A stretch of 64,000 nt of DNA from NCBI RefSeq assembly GCF_019578655.1, contig NC_063258.1, positions 23,440,802 through 23,504,801 on the forward strand, given 5' to 3'. How positions within the stretch are numbered: the first letter of the stretch is position 1; every line of letters starts with the position of its first letter. Below, piece by piece: positions 26,118-37,682 of the stretch. The notes below the pieces were generated by a model, which saw nothing but the letters and a program-made list of their open reading frames with translations, ran no database searches and was not told the DNA's origin. Position numbers and translations under genes: made by a program. The DNA comes from Ricinus communis (lineage: Eukaryota; Streptophyta; Magnoliopsida; Malpighiales; Euphorbiaceae).

Positions 26118-27101
26118 TTTAAAAGATTTGAAGAGATTAATTAGATTAAATATAATTATCATTTAACAATTTATTTGGTTACACTTTTATTTACTTAGAT
26201 AATAGAAAGAAAGCACATAGCAAAACCATAGAGGGGGTTAAAAGATTAATTAAAGAAAAGGCGGAAAATAAATTAAATTAAAAAAAAAAAAAATTACCTC
26301 GTGAGATAGAGAGAAGTTGGTCAAATGGCATGTCTCCACATGGACACCTAAAAGCTTTCTTACATCTAAGATCCTGTCCGTTGAGATACCCTTCAATAAA
26401 AAAAATTTTAAGAATTTATACACTGTGAAAAAATAGTAATCCCATCTCCATTATATTCGTAAAAAATAATAAATATTGTACGAGGATCAATAAATTGAGA
26501 ACTGCATAAAAAAATTATTTTTTCATATTTATTTCTTTAAAATTTATTTTTTATAAAAGTTTATTTCTTTAAAAATTTATAAATGCAGATAAGTCGATTT
26601 AAATCTAATATTATATTAATATATATAGTGAATATAAAAAAATAAAAAAGAGAAGGCTAATATAATAAGGATACCTTGAGAGTTACTTGTGAGTCGTCTG
26701 GTGTTTCCATGGAAATTTCAATAACAGCAGGCAAAACTGTACATTGCATAAAATTTAAACACAAAGAACAATTCAGCAAATGGAATTAGTTTTAGAAATG
26801 CAAGATAAATAAAAAAGAATTCCCAATTGGACATTACAGATAATGGATAAGAATATATATATATATATATATAATGAAGCTGGAGGTGAAATCTTTTGAA
26901 CCATACAATTCTAATAGATAAATACAAAGCTACATATATATGACTATATTATCATTCCTGCTTTCAACATTGAATGCGTTTATAGAAGAATCAAGAAGAA
27001 GAAGATGATGAAATAAATGAATGGTGAGGACCTTTCTCTTCCTTCTTCTTTTTCTCTCCCTTGGCCTTATGGGGTTTTGCCTTTCCAGTTTTTGGAGCCA
27101 T
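12505..27101 (-). CDS. CLU/REC-family (TSS-like) clustered-mitochondria-domain protein
   Basis: Large cytosolic TPR protein of the plant REC/TSS branch of the CLU family; REC proteins set the share of cell volume occupied by chloroplasts. I rebuilt 23 exons (minus strand): 27032-27101, 26675-26736, 26298-26390, 23605-23677, 23085-23459, 22915-22979, 22688-22819, 22376-22417, 21747-22280, 21514-21671, 20715-21234, 20463-20525, 20283-20384, 19162-19482, 18992-19084, 18806-18907, 18602-18706, 17497-17630, 16346-16529, 15629-15761, 15432-15544, 14732-14810, 12505-14628. All phases agree except exon 20, which has one extra base; without it the product is 1,891 aa, close to the usual size of about 1,800. 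Order: Lys-rich start ([20 protein letters not shown]), ubiquitin-like N-domain ([16 protein letters not shown], about 45-100), CLU domain (about 250-500), Lys/Glu-rich linker (about 600-680), eIF3-p135-like middle ([18 protein letters not shown], about 725-900), TPR region (about 935-1120), and a low-complexity C-terminus with Asn-Gly-Tyr/Phe-Pro repeats. The ATG at 27101 has a good context (AAAAATGGC). REC1/2/3 cannot be told apart here. Confidence 0.92.
12840..13015 (-). repeat. In-frame NG(Y/F)P(V/A)S repeat in the CLU C-terminus
   Basis: The last exon of the CLU-family gene encodes about seven tandem 7-8-residue units of the kind [28 protein letters not shown]. Pro, Asn and Ser dominate, which suggests a disordered tail. 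The units differ at the codon level but keep the frame. Confidence 0.75.
15687..15723 (-). other. Frameshift and premature stop in CLU exon 20
   Basis: Reading exon 20 from 15761 gives [13 protein letters not shown], the family sequence, up to a run of four T on the minus strand (plus A at 15720-15723). With four T the frame turns to SFDGSLLPK and stops at TGA (15689-15687). With three T it would continue as the conserved [13 protein letters not shown], and the exon would be 132 nt, matching phase 0 on both sides. This is either a real truncating allele or a one-base homopolymer error in the sequence. Confidence 0.85.
26056..26113. repeat. (AT)n microsatellite, about 29 units
   Basis: Uninterrupted AT dinucleotide run inside the third intron of the CLU-family gene. 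It produces a spurious Ile-Tyr open frame. Confidence 0.95.
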
Positions 27102-28600
27102 TTTTTGCCTCAGCTATTGGTAATAACAGGTATTAATTATAACAAGTATTTGAACCGAGTTGAGAGCTTGCCAACTGACTTTTCCTCTGTCATGCAAAAT
27201 CTTTACAGATTGTTCTCCTTCAGGTACTCACTGTTCAATTTTGACTATTATGAACTAATTAAAGAAGAAACCAACTCAATCCCAGAAACAGAACTAATTG
27301 AAAACGTCATTCAAATACAAGAAACAACAGAAAGCAAAGAAAAGTAGATTCAAGAACTGACACAATGCAAGTTCAACTGTTCAGGAACTCAAACTTATAT
27401 ATATTAAGAAACCCAAAGAAAAAGAAGAAGAAAGAAAAGAGATAAAAAGAAAATAGGAGAGAGAGACAGAGAGAGAGATAGAGAGAGAGAGAAGGAGTGT
27501 GTGTGTCTAAAGAGGCAAGAAAGTGCTTTTACATGGCAAGAAAATAGACAGGGACAGAGAGCAAGGGAACTGAATTGAAGTGTGTATTGATATGGTTGAA
27601 GCACAATAAAAAAGTGCAAGTGAAAGAAAACTGGGGACAGAATTCAAAACAATTATAAGAGAAATAAAAGAAGAGAGAGTAGGACTGAAATTCCTTAGAA
27701 GAAGATATAGAAAGAGAGAGAGAGAGAGAGAGTATGTGAGAAGGGGTGGATAGGATAAGGTAAGCCAAGTTCTTTTCTTATGCACAAGAACATAGAGAAT
27801 GTAAGGTTAGCAATTTCAGGCCTCTCATTTTTTTATTTTTCCCTTTCCTTCTCTCTATACCTTATAACAACACACCTCATCCCTTCTCTTTCTCTCTCTC
27901 TTTTATCCTTCAAAAATTAAATTAATTGTCTTTTCTCTCTTTCTTTTACAACCCATCTTTCTAAGACTTTGAAATTGGAAGTTCTGCCTTTGAAAATTGA
28001 TTATATTGTTTTGCTAAGGCTTTACCATCAGCTGGCATCTATCTCTACTAGATTTTACTTTGTTGGGTGATATTTTCTTTTGGCCTATGAGCTTTATGTG
28101 TGTGCTTGTATTTTTTGTGTTGGTCTCTATTGGTATATCTAGCCTATGCTACTTCCAATGTGTCCTGATTTGTTATCAAATTTTGATATATTAATATAAA
28201 TTGTGTTGTGCAATTTTTATATATCAATATAGGTATTAATGAGGTTGGTTGGAGTAATGGAAGATTGGCACTAGCTAGGAGTTTGTCTATTTGGCAAACT
28301 ATTTGAACTACCCCCAACCCTAAAACTTCCATATAAGTCTAACCATTTTTTGTTATAAATTCTTTCTTTTAAATCTATTTATATAAGATGTTAATGATTA
28401 TAAAAAATAAGAAAAAAATTGAAGTAAATAAACAAATAAATAAATGTACCGTTAATGGTGAAAAAAGGAATAGAACTATTATATGTTCTTCTGTGCAATA
28501 TGTAACTATTGTACACATTTTTGTATATACAAATAAACAGTACAAGTGAAGAGGCCAACCAAAAATCCAGGGAGCCACTAAGGTGTCTTCTTGGATAGGG
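27102..28600 (-). promoter_or_regulatory. CT-rich leader and likely promoter region of the CLU gene
   Basis: Upstream of the ATG at 27101 the minus strand is strongly pyrimidine-rich, with (CT)n runs opposite GA repeats at 27453-27493 and 27712-27732. CT repeats and Y patches are common around plant transcription starts and 5' UTRs. Open frames predicted in this stretch (rich in Ser-Leu from the CT repeat, or [11 protein letters not shown] from the antisense of exon 1) are not genes. The start site and any leader intron cannot be placed by eye. Confidence 0.45.
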
Positions 28601-28835
28601 TCATCATCTCACCCACCACCATAATCAACCAATCTTATTAGAATGCTCAGACAGTTGGTTTCTTTTTTCCTTTTTTTCTTTTTATTATAAAAAATAAAAA
28701 TTAGAGGTTGAAACCTACATCCGAATTCTTCTATTAAATTAAAAATCTTGCGTTTGGAGATATGGTTATTTAATATACAAGGTTAGGCCTATAAAAAAAA
28801 TTAAAATAAAAAAAACTCAAAAATACTGTTTAATA

Positions 28836-30172
28836 CTAATTGTGTACGACTGTTATTATTATTTTAATTATAAAATTAAATTAATAAATATCATTTAATA
28901 AAATTTTTGATATTTAATATTAATTTATAAAATTTTAAAGGATAATAATAAATTAATTATTTTTAAATATTTTTAATTTTTTAAAAAAATTTAAAATTTT
29001 ATTAATATATAATATAAAGATTATTTTAAAAATTATTTACTAACTAATTTTAATATTATATAAATTAATATATTAATATAACTAATAATACTATTTTTAT
29101 AATTAAAAATCTATTATATAATTAAAAAAATTAATTTATTACTGAATATAGTATTAAAAATATAATTTAAGATATTATTTTCTAGAACTAAAATTATTAT
29201 TCAATTATAAAATTAATTTATTAGTTAATATAATATTAAAAAATAATTAATATGCTATTTCTTAGGATAGAGGTAGTATCATTATTTGATTAGATAATTA
29301 TTTATTAGTTAATATAATATTAAAAATAATTAATATACTATTTCTTAGAATTATAGTGAGTGTTTAATTTGAATACAACTTATGAATCAATAAACTAATA
29401 GAAAAAACTATAAAATTACAAATAAACTTGAATCATATGTGTCAACAGTAAGTACACATGTTAAAACAAAAATTTTAAGTGTCAAGAATTAAGCATATAT
29501 GTTAAAAATTTAAGTCCCATAAATTAATATATACTAGTTGTTTACTCGTGCATTGCATGACCATTATTATTATTTTAATTATAAAATTAAGTTTATAGAT
29601 ATAATTTAATAAATTTTTAAATATTTAATATTAATTTATAATATTTTTAAAAAATAACAAACTAACTATTTTTATATCATTAATTCTTTTTAAAATTCTA
29701 TTAGTGAAATAATATAAATTTTTTTAAGATATTTATTTATTTATTAATTCTAATATTACATTATTTTTTAGAATTAAAAATTATTATATAATTAAAAATT
29801 AATTTATCAGTAAATATAATATTTAAAAATATTACTTTTTATAATTAGAATTATTATCTAATTAAAAATTTAATTTATTAATTAATATAATATTAAAGTA
29901 TAACTAGTATAATATTTTTTTAAATAACCATTATCTAATTAAAAAATTAATCTTTATTTACTTAGAAAACTAATTTATTATTAATATATTATTTTTTAAG
30001 ATTAGAATGAATTAATTAGGAATATAATTTATTAATCAATAAAGTAATAGAAAAACTACAAAATTACACATAAGTTTGAATCTTATGTGTAAAAAATAAT
30101 ACACATATTAAAATAAAAATTTTATGTGTCAAAAATTAAACACACGTATTAAATAAAATTTAAGTTTCAGAA

Positions 30173-30180
<8 letters not shown>
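28836..30180. repeat. Two direct AT-rich units of about 650-700 bp
   Basis: Block 28836-29532 and block 29533-30180 share in order a start with a short hairpin-like word, then TTATTATTATTTTAATTATAA, TTTAATATTAATTTATAA and a shared end with CATATGTT/CACATATT and AAGTGTCAA(G/A)AATTAA. Divergence is high. The second unit ends in a TA microsatellite. No protein is encoded; these are probably two copies of a non-autonomous element inserted or duplicated in tandem. Confidence 0.6.

Positions 30181-30235
<55 letters not shown>
30178..30235. repeat. (TA)n microsatellite
   Basis: A run of about 28 TA units at the end of the second AT-rich direct unit. Confidence 0.95.
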
Positions 30236-30237
<2 letters not shown>

Positions 30238-31000
30238 TGTTTGATAGGGTTTGGTTATTAGTTTGAGGGTCTTCCATTGACCAAAGATTACTGGAGAAGC
30301 AATTTGCTTTACTTCAAATGTTGTTGTTGCAAAATCATTTTGTTTTAAGGCTTTTTGGAGTATAGATATTGAAATTTTAATTTTGGCATTTATTAAATAA
30401 GTAACAAAAATTATAAATGGTTATTTTATCTTCTTCCTCTATACTTGTTAATCTACTATAATAATTAGAGATGACTTTTGATTTACCCACCTATAAAAGG
30501 ACTTTTGTAAATAAATAAAGTGTAAAAAAGAAAGTACAATAATTTAATAAAACTTTTACTGATCCATAATTAAATTAAATTGTTTTGGTCATCTAATAAT
30601 TATTAATTATTAATATTGATAATGATAATAACTATAATTTAGATAATAATAAAATAGAGTTATATTACAGATGAATGTTCTTTTATTTTAGTAGTAGATT
30701 TTATTTCAAGCTGTTATTTTTTAAGTAATATTTTTTAAAACTTTCTAAACTAATAAAAACAATAACAAGGGCAACTTTTAGTTAACAAACAATTACAAGA
30801 AATTTAAAAGAAAAAGTGAAATGTACATTTTTTTTCTAAATTATTTAATGAATTGCAAAATAAAAAAAAAAAAGGAGCTTGGGGCCAAAGTGCTTAATTA
30901 TTATCTATTTTCAACATCATAGTAGCTTAGAGTTTAAATATAATACTAAATTTACTTATTTGATAAATTAAAAATAAATTACATGAAGTTGGAAATGAGA
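30236..31000. other. AT-rich intergenic DNA, nothing recognised
   Basis: No coding block, RNA gene or clear inverted repeat is visible in this stretch. Confidence 0.5.
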
Positions 31001-31004
31001 CTAT

Positions 31005-31405
31005 AGATAGAAATGGGAATAAAAAGGAATGGAATGAGAATGATTATTTTTTATATATTATTTGGTCCAATATGGAATGAGAATCAAATTCATTTATTAT
31101 TGGTACTAATAAATAATATTTGATTATACTAAATTTAATATGTAATATAATTCAGATATATAAAAATAATATTTATATAAATAATAAGTTATTGTTGCAT
31201 TTATTTAATTATTTATAATTAATTTAATTTATATGGAAATAAATTTTTTATTTCTTAAAAAGATTGGAAAGTAAATGATTTTTATTGACATAATATTCTT
31301 ATTTTGATTTCAAATAAATTTTTATGAATCAAACATTAATAATGGAAATTCATTTCCATTTTTACGTTATCCATTTTAGTACCAAATGATGTTATTGGAA
31401 TTATA
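31005..31405. mobile_element. MITE-like element with imperfect inverted ends
   Basis: The left part reads GGAATGGAATGAGAATG followed by ATTTGGTCCAATATGGA. The reverse complement of the right part reads CATTTGGTACTAAAATGGA and then AAATGGAAATGAATTTCCAT. GGAATGGAATGAGAAT-type ends are typical of short plant non-autonomous DNA transposons. The ends are imperfect and I could not fix the target-site duplication. Confidence 0.4.
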
Positions 31406-31559
31406 AGATTTTGGAATAAAATATTAAAATATTTTTTCTACCTATACCAAAAATCATGTATGTAAAATTATCATCAAATTTTAAATTTTTGCATATTCTC
31501 TGGGTGTTCTTACGTAACAAGGAACGAAAATTATAATAGAGAAAAGTCTTTAATTATAT

Positions 31560-31990
31560 ATAATAAAACTTTTCTATAATCATTCTTCATATAAGCACAA
31601 CCTCTATATAGTGATAGGAAAATTACATTTCGAACTTGAGCCAGTTATAAATAAAAATAAACTCTATATTGCAAGAAGTTATAAATTTTTGAAATAAAAA
31701 AATACTTTTTTATATAATAATATTTATAATATGTAACTTTAAAAAATATATGTATATTATGTATTGTATTATTGTAGTATCATTTTGTCTCATCAATCTT
31801 ATTTGTATTATATGATAAGATATTTATGTATTTTTATCTCTGATTTTTATCATTTCACTGACAAAATTAAGTATTATGTCTAAAGAAAAATTTTAATACT
31901 TAAAATCTCTATTAAGTTATTATCATAAATTTTATTTAGTCATAAATATGTGACTATCAAGAAATTTTGCTATATATTGCTTTCCCTGGA
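31560..31990. repeat. Dispersed AT-rich repeat, copy 1 (second at 52,295-52,680)
   Basis: Shares a colinear series of words with 52,295-52,680 in the same orientation: CTCTATATA(G/A)TGATA, TTATAAATAA(A/G)AATAAAC, TTTAAAAAATATAT, TTTTAT/TTGTCTCA(T/A)CAAT, AAGATATTTA, CATTTCACTGA/CATTCCACCGA and TTTAGTCATAAAT/TATAGTCATAAATTT. CTCTATATAATGATA-type words are known from plant DNA-transposon-derived MITEs. The region is non-coding. Confidence 0.55.
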
Positions 31991-32394
31991 TGCATTGCTC
32001 AAAAAAAGACACTAAATATGCCGAATTTAGATTTAAAGAAATAAGCAAAAGTGTATCAACATAAAAAGAAATAACTGAAACTAAAATACATGCAAGTAAA
32101 ATTCAAAGAGTTAAAAAAATAAAAGTACAATATTTCCAAACAGGAAAATTGACAAATAAAATTCAACTGATCTAAACTTTCCAAAACATTAGGAAACTAA
32201 TAAAATAAATTAAGGCATAAGAAAAACTCCTAAAATTAATGGCATAACAAGATGAAATCCCTGCAAATTGGAACACTATATTATCAGCAAAATTCCTTTC
32301 CAACATTGCAACAGAGGAAAGAAGAAATATGTAGCAGAGGCAATGATAGGAGTGCAAGATTTGCAAAACCTCAGGCTATTGATTCCCTATCAAA

Positions 32395-34555
32395 TCATCA
32401 ACCTCTGTTTTAATTTCCCTTAAGAGGTCTTCCTTGTTAGTCCTCAAACGAGCCATACAATTTCCCCAGTGTCCCATTTTCTACTATCCAAATCTCACTC
32501 TTCTCTTCATTGTCACAAACACGAGCTATGAGTCTAGAATCATGGCTCACCAACACAATTCCACCAGTGAATTCATCCAGTTCATCGGCCAATGCATCAA
32601 TGCTCTACATGTCTAGATGATTTGTTGGCTCATCCAACATCAAAATGTGCGGTCTAGACACGGAAATTGATGTAAATACAACCCGTGCTTTCTGCCCTCC
32701 TGATAGTTGTGCAATTGCAGTACGATGGTTACTTTTATCAAGTCCAAATTTCCCAAGCTTGGCACGAACAGCCTCCTCTTTGCTAGGACCCTGTTGATCT
32801 GGATGGAGTCGAAGAAGATAGTCAACTGGTGATTCCTGCATTGTCAATTGGTTAACAAAGTGCTGTGAGTACCTCCCAGTGCGCAGCTTCTGATTTGTTC
32901 TAACTTCACCTTCAGTTGTGATCAAATCACCAGCAAGGAGATTAAAGAGAGTAGATTTTCCTGCTCCATTGGATCCAACAATGGCAACCCTAGTACCCAT
33001 ATCAATGCCAAGGTTGACATCCGAAAGCCTGAAAATCCTCCCGTTTGGGATAGCTGAAGCTCACATCAATCAGCTGTAAAAGTGGTGGTGTCAATTCTGT
33101 GGGTTTAGGGAAGTGGAACTCCACTCTATAATCTTTCCACTTCTTGGGAGCATCTGGCAGGGGTTCTTTGATGCTTCCTTGGCAGCAAATTTTCCACGAA
33201 CCTTTTCCTGCTAGAAAGGGTTTCCTGTTCTTTTAGCAGCTTTCATCAGCTGCTCATAGATCTCAAACTTCTTGTTCATCTCCTTGCGACGTTGCCCATA
33301 ACCACTTTGAAAATCATCAAAATTTCCTCGGTAAACATAAAGCTTCAAGTCATGAAGATGAATAATTTCACCACACACCGTGTTAAGGAAATCCCTATCA
33401 TGAGAAACAACAAGAAGAGTCTTTCTCCACCTGCAAAGGTACTCCTCTAACCAAAAGACAGCCCTGAGGTCAAGATGGTTAGTGGGTTCATCCAACAGTA
33501 GAAGGGAAGGCTGCACAAAAAGTGCCCAGAGCCAATGAGATTCTCATCCTCCAGCCGACGCTAAATGACACGGTAGCACGGCATTGCATTTCTTTGGTGA
33601 AACCCAACCCAGCCAAATTTTCGAAGCGCAAGCCTCAGCAGTACCAGACCCCAAAATCTGCAGTTTCTCATACAGCTCACCAAGCTTCTCTCCAGCATCA
33701 TTTCCATACAAGTCGTCTCCATCATCAGAAATTGAATCGTGCAAATATGCAACTTCTTGCCGAACCTTGAGCAACTCTTCATTAGCTGCAACAACAGCTG
33801 CGAGAGCAGTTTTATCATCACCGACCACTTCTTGTTCCACAAGAAGCACATCAATATTTTTTGGTACAGGAATCTTCCTCCAAGCGAGGAGCTTCAGCAA
33901 TGTAGACTTCCCCATCCCATTGGAACCAACCAAGCCATATCTCTTTCCATGAGAGATCTTCAAGGAAGCATTCTTTAAGAGTTCCCTTCCAGGTGCTGCG
34001 ACAGAAAAATGATCAATAGTTATATCTTTCACATTAGCACCTGCTTCATCTAGGCCTTCTAAAACTAAAACACGGCCATCGATAGCTACAGCAAAAGCGT
34101 CACGATCATCCTCAAGGGCCTCCTTTTTAACAGGCTCTACACAGTATGACAACTACGCATGTCCCTCTTCTCTCGCTTCTTGAGTTGTTTGGAGGTTACA
34201 GATGATTCAAGTGGCTTCACTGCTTGATCATTCCTTTGCCGATGTTGGTCCTCTTCAGATTCAGAATCTTCATTCCAATTGGAGGGAGATCAATCCCATC
34301 AACATAAGAAGAAGAAACTCTGGGAGCTTTAGCTTTGGAACTGGCAGTGCTTGAGGAAGAGATTAATCCCTTTTCAGGTTTAACATGTTTATATTCCGAG
34401 ATGAAAAGCATGGCCGAAACACGAATATTATCTTTCTTTCCATCTTTACAACTTGGCTTCTTAGATTTAGTAAAGGGGTGACCAGCTGTGGTCCCTTCCA
34501 CTTTATCTCGCTGCTTGATAGCTTGGTCCACCTCATCTTTTCTATTTGCTCCCAT
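32395..34555 (-). pseudogene. Broken ABCF-type ABC protein (ABCF4/GCN20-like)
   Basis: ABCF proteins are soluble twin-ATPase ribosome-associated factors without membrane segments. The remnant covers the family from the start (SSSYVDGIDLPP, an ABCF4 trait) through two nucleotide-binding domains: Walker A GLVGSNGMGKSTLL near 33,910, Walker [14 protein letters not shown] near 33,490, then Walker A AIVGSNGAGKSTLF near 32,960, signature LSGGQKARVVF and Walker [12 protein letters not shown] near 32,615. The reading frame breaks repeatedly: two shifts between about 34,290 and 34,150, one near 33,530, a TAG near 33,216, a shift near 33,030, a TAG at 32605-32607 where the family has Gln, and an extra base near 32,437 that ends the tail early. 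No introns are visible, but I cannot say whether the parent gene has any, so a processed copy is possible and not shown. A working product is very unlikely. Confidence 0.85.
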
Positions 34556-34599
34556 TTAATAGTGGAAAAGCAAAGAATGAATGAAAACTAACAATCTTA

Positions 34600-35830
34600 C
34601 AAAAAACCTAATCAGTTTTGTCGTGCTAACAGGTAGAATAGGAAATATTTATGCTGTAAACTAAACCCTAAACCAAAACTGGAGTCAATCAAACAATAAA
34701 TAATTAGGAATAGTTTCCTCCTAAATCGGAATCCAAACCCTAATCCCCCAAATCAATTGCTAAAATTGAAAAAAAAAAACCAAAATCAAGCAATAATAGT
34801 AATGAATTTGAGACGCTGTGAATCCAATTTTTTATTTTCGTCTCGAACTCAAAACAGAAGAATATATATATATATTTTTTTCAAAACTGTGTTTCCACTA
34901 AATTCAATTAGCAGTCTCCAAGTGTCTATATAAAACAATATAAAGAGAGAAAGTTTTGAAATAACAAAAATATTATTTATAACAGTAATTAGTTAACAAG
35001 TAAATCTATGACTTTCAATAAGAAATATAGTCATATTAATATATATATTATATATATATGTGACTAATTTAGTTTTTGATCCTAATAAATTGTCTAATAA
35101 TTAATCTAATCAAATCCTAATTCTATCATAATTTTATATACATTTCTAATCTTATAAATATTCACTCTATGTTTACACTTAAATTAGATTAATCTAATTA
35201 AAATATCAAATAAGTAATTAAATAGATTAGAATTAGATTAGGATACAATTGAATTATAAATGCTCAAGTTATTTTACATCAATTTAAGGCACTAATACCG
35301 TTTATTTTTATTTTAAATTTAGCAGTTATTTTATATTTTATTACCTGGATAATAATGAGTTTAAATATTTATGGACATTAATATATGAGTAAAAATTTGT
35401 ATACCTAAAAGAATGAAAGAAAGGGAAATTTTTATCCAACTAAAACAGCTTTATAATTAAAAAAATAACTAATACAATTACAACTCAATTCTATTATAAT
35501 TTCATATGTAACTAATTCAATTTAATATGTACATAATCCTATAAAAATTAATCAATAACTAATCTAGTTCCACATCAATGCTATCGTAAATTTGATATAT
35601 AATTAGTTTAATTTAATATATTTCTAATTTTATAAATAATAGAAATTCTATTCGAAATAAACTCAAAAAATACTTAAAATTGACTTAAACTACTAGAATA
35701 GCTCAATGAGCCGAGCTCCAACTCCATATATAATAAATTAGTAACTAGATAAATACTTGCTATTTGAGCCGCTTATTTTAATAAAATAAAAATTATAAGA
35801 TTATAAATCGAATAGTTTTATCAAAAATAT
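34600..35830. other. AT-rich intergenic DNA, nothing recognised
   Basis: This lies upstream of the broken ABCF gene. It has long AT stretches, some CTAATC-type words repeated loosely, and no coding or RNA feature that I can support. Confidence 0.45.
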
Positions 35831-35834
35831 ATAA

Positions 35835-36300
35835 AAGGTCTAATTACTATGAAGTATACATTTTAGCAATTTTATATAATTGTTTCAAGATTTTAAAATA
35901 AATATCTATGTTTTAAATTTATTTTTAAAGATAATTTTAGTAATAAGTCTTGAAATTTACAATTAGAAAAATGATGTAGCAAATTAATTTTGCTTACTAA
36001 AAGAAAATTTAGTGAGTCAGAAAAAAAAATATTGCATTTAAATATAAAATGTGTAAAATAATGCAGATATATGAGACATTTAATAGTTATATTGTTAAGT
36101 CCATTACTTTTTTTCGCTGATTGATAATTATTATTCTTTTAATAAGCATAGCCGATTTGCTACGTCATCTTCCTTATAGTGAAATTTCAAAAAATGTCTT
36201 CGAAAAGTGTTTTAGAAATAAATTAAAAACATAAATATTTATTTTAAAATATTTAAAATAATTAGATAAAATTGTTAAAAAGTGTAAAGTTTAGGTCTTA
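35835..36300. mobile_element. Fold-back MITE-like element, copy 1
   Basis: The first and last about 150 bp are inverted repeats of each other. The left arm carries AGCAATTTTATATAATTGTT, ATTTTAAAATAAATAT and ATGATGTAGCAAATTAA; the reverse complement of the right arm carries AACAATTTTATCTAATTATT, ATTTTAAAATAAATAT and GATGACGTAGCAAATCGGC. A second copy in the same orientation lies at about 43,895-44,375. It has no coding capacity. Confidence 0.65.
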
Positions 36301-37290
36301 AAATTAATTTTTGTATATTGTAAGTGACTTGATAATATAAATTGACTTCCCACGTTCAATGATAAAATATATAATATAATTTTAAGATATCAAATAAAAA
36401 TAATATACTACATATAGAGATGTAAATTCTTTTTGCTAATTATTAGTTTTATTAATTTGAATATAATTAATAAATATCTATTAACTAAAATAATTTTAAT
36501 TAGTTAACATTATTTGAATTCTTTCAACAATAAGTAGTTTAAAATTCATATACATATCGAATAAGTATTAGCATAAGCAATCATATGTAAAAGTAACTTA
36601 ATTAAATTAATAATAATAATAATAACTCATATACATATTGAGTCCTCTCCTTCTACAGAAAATGAATTTTCGCCTTTATAGCTAGTGTAAGAAAATAATT
36701 ACTTTCTGCTGTGTAGTCCATGACCTGTTAACTTCTAATGAATAAAAAAAATAGAATAAATGTGAATATGTGTCTATATATATAAAGTTTTTATAAGTAT
36801 TGAGAAGAATATAAAGAAAAAGATTTATTTATCTTATAGAAAAGAAAAAACTTCAAATAAAAAGTTATATATAGTTAACAATGTAAGTAATTTTTTCATT
36901 ATTATTGGAGTATTTAGTAATAAAATAAATTTAAAATGACTAGAAATGATATTTATTAATTGATGATTAATAAAAAATAATTTTATTTATTTATTTAAAT
37001 ATTTATAGTAATAGATTAAATTCATCAAAATATAAAAAATTTATAGAGAATTAAATTAAAAACATAGTAAGAAAAAAAAGGAGACTTTTATGAGTATTAA
37101 CAAAAATATATATATATAAATATCATTCATCTTTCATATATATATATATATATATATAGTTAATAAAGAGTTATGTAATTTTCTTATTTAAATATTGTTA
37201 GTAATAGATTAATTTACCAAATATAAGAAAATTTGAAACAAAAATTCAAGAAAAAAGAGAAAAGTAAATTGAAAACCTTACTTTTATATA
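36300..37290. other. AT-rich intergenic DNA
   Basis: A/T-rich sequence with a TA microsatellite at about 37,134-37,157 and no gene. Two stretches near 36,735-36,900 and 37,070-37,260 look loosely alike, probably further decayed repeat copies. Confidence 0.4.
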
Positions 37291-37294
37291 TATA

Positions 37295-37680
37295 CTAGCT
37301 CAATACCCGTCCTTTGGACGGAAGTCATTTTGCATAATAAAATATTAACATAAATCAAAATTAATATAACATTTGCCGTATTATTAAAGATATATATTTA
37401 GATATAATTATAAATTTATATAAAAATATGAAATTTTCAATCAGATTAAATAAATAATTATGAATTATTTTATAAACTAAAAGTTTCATTATTTAAGAAT
37501 TATAAATTTTCTAATACAATTTTAGAATTTTTTTTTAACTTTCTTACTTGTACTTTAATTATATTTGAAGATGAAAGTAGAATATATAAATAAAAAATAG
37601 TCATTAATAAATTGATTACATAAATAAAATAGTCTAGTACCTATTTTTTGGGTAGAAGGAATTTGATACAAATAAAATAT
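37295..37680. repeat. Repeat with perfect CCGTCC-TTT-GGACGG hairpin
   Basis: CTAGCTCAATA is followed by a perfect 6-bp stem, CCGTCC (37307-37312) and GGACGG (37316-37321), with a 3-base loop. A related start, CTAGTACCTATTTTTTGGGTAG, recurs near 37,630 about 335 bp later, each followed by a word ending in AATAAAATAT. Starts of the kind CTAG...CCCGTG(C)..GCACGG mark a common class of plant non-autonomous element. Confidence 0.5.
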
Positions 37681-37682
37681 GG

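Noticed and set aside
25950..26162. Minus-strand frame with a long Ile-Tyr run
   Set aside because: It is the translation of an (AT)n microsatellite in an intron.
27021..27347. Plus-strand frame of 108 codons starting [11 protein letters not shown]
   Set aside because: It is the antisense of exon 1 of the CLU gene (Lys/Glu-rich read backwards as Phe/Leu) and has no domain.
27404..27785. Minus-strand Ser-Leu-rich frames
   Set aside because: They come from (CT)n repeats in the leader of the CLU gene; several frames overlap and none has a domain.
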